DNA from: JAOZPE01 sp964601275
GTDB taxonomy: Bacteria; Krumholzibacteriota; Krumholzibacteriia; JAJRXK01
DNA length: 64,000 nt
Assembly (NCBI GenBank): GCA_964601275.1
Contig: CAZRMV010000008.1
Span: 62,001-126,000 of the forward strand
Direction of reading: 5' to 3'
Part shown: positions 59,521 to 64,000 of the stretch, in pieces
Layout: every line of letters starts with the position of its first letter
Position numbering within the stretch: position 1 is the first letter of the stretch
Program-made: the position numbers and the translations under genes
The notes under the pieces: model-generated
Told to the model about the DNA's origin: nothing
Databases searched by the model: none
What the model saw: the letters and a program-made list of their open reading frames with translations, nothing else

Positions 59521-60843
59521 TCAGAAGAGCGCGGAAGCCTTCTCTCGCCAGGCGCCCATCGTCTCGACCGCGCGGCGGGTCAGGGCCTCCTTGCGCTCCC
59601 TCTTCGAGCGGGGCGGCGCCGCCAGGGGCGGGACCAGGCCGAAGTTGACGTTCATCGGGGCGGGACGACCGCCCTTCGCCTCGCGCAGGTAGGCCAACAG
59701 CGCCCCCAACAGGCTCTCCCGCGGCAGCGGGGTCCACTTCTCCCCCAGCTCCTGCGCATGCACCGCCAGGGCCGCCACCAGCCCGGCGGCCAGGCTCTCG
59801 ACGTAGCCTTCCACCCCGATGATCTGACCGGCCAGGTAGAGTCCCTCATCGGCCCTGAGACGCAGCGTGGCGTCGAGCAGGCGCGGCGCGTCGATGAAGG
59901 TGTTCCGGTGCAGGCTGCCCAGGCGCACGAACTCGGCGTGGGCGAGTCCCGGGATCATCGAGAACACCCGCTTCTGGTCGGGATACTTCAACTGGGTCTG
60001 GAATCCCACCAGACCGTACAGGCTTCCGTCCCGGGTCTCCCGGCGCAACTGGACCACCGCCCAGGGCCGCCGTCCGCTCCGGGGATCGGTCAATCCCACC
60101 GGCCGCATCGGCCCGAAACGCAGGCTCTCCCGCCCCCGCTCGGCGATGACCTCGATGGGAAGGCACCCGGGAAAGTAGGCATCCTTCTCGAAGTCCTTCG
60201 GCTGCACCCTCTCGGCGGAGAGCAAGGCATCGACGAAGCGCTCGTATTCCTGGCGGTCGAGGGGGCAATTCAGGTAGTCGGCCTCCCCCTTGCCGTAGCG
60301 GGAGGCGGAGAAGACGATGTCCCGGTCGATCGACTCCAGCAGCACCGAGGGAGCGATGGCGTCGTAGAAGAACAGCGCGCCTTCCCCCGCCCGTTCCTCG
60401 AGGGAGCTCTGCAGCGCCGGGGAGGTCAAGGGACCGGTTGCGATGAGGCAGGGTCGCGACGAGGGAATCGCCTCCACTTCCCCGCGCACCACCTCGATTC
60501 CCGGATGCTCCTGGACCGCCTCGGTGACCGACGCGGAAAAGACTTCGCGGTCCAGGGCCAGGGCCGCGCCCGCGGGAACCCGCGCCCGGCGGGCGTACTC
60601 GAGCAGGCGGCACCCCAGGATCTCGAGCTCCCGCTTCAGCGCGCCCGAGGCGGTGTCGCTGCGTTCGCTCTTGAAGGAATTGGAGCAGACGATCTCGGCC
60701 AGGTGTCCCCCCTGGTGGGCCGGGGTCATGCGGAGGGGACGCATCTCGTGCAGGAGGACCCTCCAGCCTCGATCGGCCAGTTGCAGGGCCGCCTCGCTTC
60801 CGGCCAGCCCTCCTCCCACGATGGTGATGCTTCGGTCCACCAC
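59521..60843 (-). CDS. trmFO: Methylenetetrahydrofolate-tRNA uracil-5 methyltransferase
   Basis: 440 residues. Folate- and FAD-dependent enzyme that makes T54 in tRNA. FAD-binding start ITIVGGGLAGSEAALQLADRG, the CSNSFKSE motif, MTPAHQGGHLAEIVC and the end GLYLAGQIIGVEGYVESLAAGL. Starts at GTG 60843 (or the GTG one codon later), one base after the secA stop, with no strong ribosome-binding site, so translation may depend on coupling to secA. Confidence 0.96.
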   Translation of the reverse strand: MVDRSITIVGGGLAGSEAALQLADRGWRVLLHEMRPLRMTPAHQGGHLAEIVCSNSFKSERSDTASGALKRELEILGCRLLEYARRARVPAGAALALDREVFSASVTEAVQEHPGIEVVRGEVEAIPSSRPCLIATGPLTSPALQSSLEERAGEGALFFYDAIAPSVLLESIDRDIVFSASRYGKGEADYLNCPLDRQEYERFVDALLSAERVQPKDFEKDAYFPGCLPIEVIAERGRESLRFGPMRPVGLTDPRSGRRPWAVVQLRRETRDGSLYGLVGFQTQLKYPDQKRVFSMIPGLAHAEFVRLGSLHRNTFIDAPRLLDATLRLRADEGLYLAGQIIGVEGYVESLAAGLVAALAVHAQELGEKWTPLPRESLLGALLAYLREAKGGRPAPMNVNFGLVPPLAAPPRSKRERKEALTRRAVETMGAWREKASALF

Positions 60844-60844
60844 G

Positions 60845-63841
60845 TCAAGCGTTTCGCCCGCAGCACTTCTTGTACTTCTTTCCGCTGCCGCAGGGGCAGG
60901 GATCGTTGCGGCCGACCTTGGGTTGCGTCCGCACCCGGGGCTCTCGTTTCTGCCCCGCCGGCCGCGGGGCCTGGGCCACCCCCACCGCGCTCGCCTGGAC
61001 CGCCTGGGTGCTCCCGGCCGGCTGCGCCTGCTGGTAGGCGCTGGTCTCGGTCTTCACCGCCGAGCCTCCCGCCAGCGCGGAGGCCGCCTCCGGGGGAGTC
61101 CGCACCAGTTCGTAGCGGAAGAAGCGCGCCACCGACTCTCGGCGGATGGCGTCCATCATGTCCTGGAAGAGCTCGAAACTGTCCGCCTTGTATTCGAGCA
61201 GGGGATCCTTCTGGCCGTAGGCCCGCAACCCGATTCCGCTGCGGAGGGTGTCGAGTTCGTGGAGGTGATCCTTCCACATCTCGTCGATGGTCCGCAGGGT
61301 CACGTGGCGTTCGAGCTGGCCGGCGATGTCCGGACCGAGGCGTTCGACCTTGGCCCGGTAGGCGCGATGCGCCGCCTCGGCCAGGGTCTCCCGCAGGGTG
61401 TCCAGGTCCATCGATTCCCGCTCCTCCTCCTTCACCGGAAGGGGAATCAGGAAGGTGGTGCTCACGTCCAGCGCGAGACCGTCCCAGTCCCAGTACTCGG
61501 CGGGCTCCTTCTCCGGGCACCGGTTCTCCAGCATGATCTCGATCGTCTCGTCGATCAGCTCGAGGGTCGATTTATGACTGTCCTCGTTCAGCAGCAGCTC
61601 GCGACGCCAACTGTAGATGACCTCGCGCTGCTTGTTCATCACGTCGTCGTAGTCGAGCAGGCGCTTGCGGATGCTGAAGTTCTGCTGCTCCACCCGGATC
61701 TGCGCCTTCTCGATCGCCCGGGTGATCAGGGGATGGGTGATGACCTCGCCTTCCTCCAGGCCCATCCGGTCCATCACCTTCGCCACCCGGTCGGACGCGA
61801 AGAGACGCATGAGGTCGTCTTCCAACGAGAGATAGAAACGGCTGGCCCCGGGATCTCCCTGGCGCCCGGCGCGCCCGCGGAGCTGGCGGTCGATCCGGCG
61901 GCTCTCGTGCCGCTCGCTCCCGATGATCCACAGACCGGAGGGACGGCCGTCGCGCTCGCCGGTCTCGGTGACCACGCCCTCGCCCAACTGGATGTCGGTT
62001 CCGCGGCCGGCCATGTTGGTGGCGATGGTGACCGCGCCCCATTGCCCTGCCTCGGCCACGATCTCCGCCTCGCGCTTGTGGTGCTTGGCGTTGAGCACGT
62101 TGTGGCGGATTCCGCGGCGCTTGAACAGGCGGGAGAGGGTTTCGCTCACCTCGACGGTGGTCGTTCCCACCAGGACCGGCAACCCCAGCTCGTGCAGTTC
62201 GGCCACTTCCTCGACGATGGCATTGTACTTCTCGCGCTTGGTCCGGTAGATGCGATCGTCGTAATCGACGCGCCGGACCGGACGGTTGGTGGGAATCACC
62301 ACCACGTCCAGGTCGTAGATCTCGTGGAACTCGGCCGCCTCGGTCTCGGCGGTGCCGGTCATGCCGCTGAGCTTGTCGTACATGCGGAAGAAGTTCTGCA
62401 GGGTGATCGTGGCGTAGGTCTGGGTCTCCGCCTCGATCTTGACTCCTTCCTTGGCCTCGAGCGCCGAGTGCAGTCCGTCGCTGAACCTCCGGCCGGGCAT
62501 GATCCGGCCGGTGAACTCGTCGACGATCATGATCTTGCCGTCCTGGATGACGTACTCGTCATCCTTGCTGAACAGCGCATAAGCCTTGAGCAACTGGGTG
62601 ACGTTGTGGATGCCCTCGTTGCGCTCGCCGTACAGGCGATGCAGGGCCTCCACCCGCCGGGCCTTTTCTTCGACGCTCAGGCTCTCGTCGCTCTCGATCC
62701 GCCCCAGTTCCACCGAGAGGTCGGGCAGGACGAAGAACTCGGGATCGTGGGCCCCGAATTCAGCGCGCCCCTTCTCGGTGAGATCGACGGTGTTCTGCTT
62801 CTCCTCGATGACGTAGTAGAGTTCCTGGTCCGCCTCCCACATGTTCTTGTCGCGCAGGTACTCCGACTCGACGCTGCGGATGATCTCCTGGATTCCCGGC
62901 TCCTTGCGCAGCTTCATGAAACGGGGAAGCTTCGGGCCGCCGCGGGAGATCCGGAGCAGCTTCAGACCTGTCTCGTGATCGATCTGCTCGCCGCTGCGCA
63001 GTACCTTTTCCACGTCGGCGAGATAACTGTTCAAGAGCCGCGTCTGCTTGCGGACCAGGTTTTCCACCAGGGGTTTCAGTTCTCCGAAGCGATGGCTGCT
63101 CTCGCCCACCGGACCGCTGATGATCAGGGGCGTCCGCGCTTCATCCACCAGGCAGGAGTCGACCTCGTCCACGATGACGTAGTGGAAGCCGCGCTGGACG
63201 AGGTCTTCCTTGCGCACCGCCATGTTGTCGCGCAGGTAGTCGAAACCGAATTCGTTGTTCGTCCCGTAGGTGATGTCCCGGGCGTACATCTCCCGACGCT
63301 GTGCCGGCGAGAGATCGTTCTTGATGAAGCCCACGGTCAAGCCCAGGAAGCGGTAGATTCCGCCCATCCACTCGGCGTCGCGCTGGGCGAGATAGTCGTT
63401 CACCGTGACCAGGTGTGCGCCCTTGCCCTCCAGGGCGTTCAGGTAGAGCGGGAACACCGCCACCAGGGTCTTGCCCTCCCCGGTGGCCATCTCGGCGATC
63501 TTGCCCTGGTTCAGGACCATCGCCCCGATGAGCTGCACGTCGTAGGGGATCATGTTCCACACGACCTCGCGTCCCAACACCGTCCAGCTCACCTTCCGCT
63601 CGGCGAGCCGGCGGCAGGTCTCCCATACCACCGCGTAGGCCTCGGTCATGAGGTCATCGACCGTTTCCCCCTCCTGCAGGCGACGGCGGAATTCGTCGGT
63701 CTTTCCCTGGAGCTTCTCGTCGCTCCATTCCTTCATGGGGGCGCGCAGCTCCTTGATCTCATCGACCAGGGGCGCGAGTCGCTTGTAGTCGCGTTCGGAC
63801 TTGCTGCCGAAGATCTTCTCGAGAACTGACGTGAATGACAT
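60845..63841 (-). CDS. secA: Preprotein translocase ATPase SecA (long form)
   Basis: 998 residues, about 100 longer than E. coli SecA. Motor motifs: MATGEGKTLVAVFPLYL, VIVDEVDSCLVDEART, TNMAGRGTDIQLG, and GRAGRQGDPGASRFYLSLEDDL. The extra length lies around residues 240-330 (the FGELKPLVENLVRKQTRLLN to LLRISRGGPKLPRFMKL region), which I associate with FCB-type SecA. A C-terminal Pro/Gln/Ala-rich linker precedes the zinc-binding GRNDPCPCGSGKKYKKCC. SecA drives proteins through SecYEG. Confidence 0.97.
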   Translation of the reverse strand: MSFTSVLEKIFGSKSERDYKRLAPLVDEIKELRAPMKEWSDEKLQGKTDEFRRRLQEGETVDDLMTEAYAVVWETCRRLAERKVSWTVLGREVVWNMIPYDVQLIGAMVLNQGKIAEMATGEGKTLVAVFPLYLNALEGKGAHLVTVNDYLAQRDAEWMGGIYRFLGLTVGFIKNDLSPAQRREMYARDITYGTNNEFGFDYLRDNMAVRKEDLVQRGFHYVIVDEVDSCLVDEARTPLIISGPVGESSHRFGELKPLVENLVRKQTRLLNSYLADVEKVLRSGEQIDHETGLKLLRISRGGPKLPRFMKLRKEPGIQEIIRSVESEYLRDKNMWEADQELYYVIEEKQNTVDLTEKGRAEFGAHDPEFFVLPDLSVELGRIESDESLSVEEKARRVEALHRLYGERNEGIHNVTQLLKAYALFSKDDEYVIQDGKIMIVDEFTGRIMPGRRFSDGLHSALEAKEGVKIEAETQTYATITLQNFFRMYDKLSGMTGTAETEAAEFHEIYDLDVVVIPTNRPVRRVDYDDRIYRTKREKYNAIVEEVAELHELGLPVLVGTTTVEVSETLSRLFKRRGIRHNVLNAKHHKREAEIVAEAGQWGAVTIATNMAGRGTDIQLGEGVVTETGERDGRPSGLWIIGSERHESRRIDRQLRGRAGRQGDPGASRFYLSLEDDLMRLFASDRVAKVMDRMGLEEGEVITHPLITRAIEKAQIRVEQQNFSIRKRLLDYDDVMNKQREVIYSWRRELLLNEDSHKSTLELIDETIEIMLENRCPEKEPAEYWDWDGLALDVSTTFLIPLPVKEEERESMDLDTLRETLAEAAHRAYRAKVERLGPDIAGQLERHVTLRTIDEMWKDHLHELDTLRSGIGLRAYGQKDPLLEYKADSFELFQDMMDAIRRESVARFFRYELVRTPPEAASALAGGSAVKTETSAYQQAQPAGSTQAVQASAVGVAQAPRPAGQKREPRVRTQPKVGRNDPCPCGSGKKYKKCCGRNA

Positions 63842-63939
63842 GGTGATCCAGGAACACTTCGTTGCGGGACAGAAAGCGGCCCCACCCCCTGCCTGGGACG
63901 GGACCTCCGTGGACGACAGCTCGCCGGGAAAGGGCCGAG

Positions 63940-64000
63940 TCAGACCGCTTCGACTTCGACGGCCCTCACCCGCGACCCCTGGCCGCGGACCGAATACCGC
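63940..64000 (-). CDS. Possible 3' end of a gene continuing outside the window
   Basis: A minus-strand frame is open from the window edge to the TGA at 63942-63940 and would encode RYSVRGQGSRVRAVEVEAV. The position, about 100 bases before secA on the same strand, would suit an upstream gene, but 19 codons of GC-rich DNA can be open by chance. No family can be named. The 98 bases between it and secA show no clear promoter. Confidence 0.3.
   Translation of the reverse strand, partial: RYSVRGQGSRVRAVEVEAV

Noticed and set aside
60443..63829. Plus-strand open frame of about 1128 codons opposite trmFO and secA
   Set aside because: Antisense to two unmistakable genes, with no family character.

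Overview
High-GC bacterial chromosome segment, coding almost end to end. No gap without a gene exceeds about 235 bases. I see no insertion sequence, prophage or CRISPR array. The cell envelope is diderm with LPS: LptE, a lipid A-type acyltransferase, LapA/LapB, an Omp85 protein paired with TamB, and an outer-membrane barrel. SecA carries the long insertion after its nucleotide-binding region that I associate with the Bacteroidota/Gemmatimonadota (FCB) side of the tree. With the high GC this suggests a poorly cultured FCB-type lineage such as Eisenbacteria, Krumholzibacteriota or Gemmatimonadota. That placement is inference only.

Layout. Bases 1-9020 hold eight plus-strand genes: a cut TPR protein, a DUF5683-like protein, a polyprenyl-phosphate sugar transferase, a histidine kinase/NtrC-type regulator pair behind a sigma-54-like promoter, lptE, holA and trxA. 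At 9161-9188, between convergent genes, lies a very good match to the chromosome-dimer resolution site dif. Beyond it nearly every gene is on the minus strand, as expected if the two replichores meet here. The two recombinases that would act on dif, XerD (48454-49410) and XerC (58488-59441), are also in the window.

Right of dif, 9242-20389 (minus) holds a DUF4870-like protein, a YfgM-like TPR protein, then a tRNA-rich cluster (tRNA-Pro(GGG), lpxL-like, GT2, surE, pcm, COG2426 membrane protein, tRNA-Pro(CGG), NlpD-like LysM/LytM protein, apt, tRNA-Arg(CCT)), then merR, gpsA, plsY, der and a DUF512 radical-SAM protein. A plus-strand outer-membrane block follows (Omp85, tamB, barrel protein; 20566-26838). 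Next come tRNA-Gly(CCC), miaA, mutL, a Rossmann/GAF/degenerate-GGDEF protein, mutS, a SPOR protein, lapB, lapA, miaB and mtaB (26939-40128). Then rpsA, a cmk-plsC fusion, aroA, hisC, rluB, scpB, scpA, xerD and uvrC (40261-51248). A short plus-strand block (rpsT, a MerR regulator, an ARPP-1/DUF6569-like protein; 51407-53467) precedes dapF, a lipoprotein, argF, hslU, hslV, xerC, trmFO and secA (53536-63841).

Many genes overlap by 1-4 bases (ATGA, GTGA, TGATG), so the minus-strand clusters are probably long operons. A recurring sigma-70-like promoter (TTGAC/TTGC -35, 16-18 bp spacer, -10 of TA[TGC]CTT type) can be read in front of at least a dozen units. In four cases the -35 box contains the TGA stop codon of the preceding gene. 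Functionally the window joins envelope biogenesis, glycerolipid synthesis (GpsA, PlsY, PlsC domain), mismatch and excision repair (MutS, MutL, UvrC), chromosome segregation (ScpAB, XerCD, dif), tRNA modification (MiaA, MiaB, MtaB, TrmFO) and protein quality control (HslUV, SurE-Pcm).
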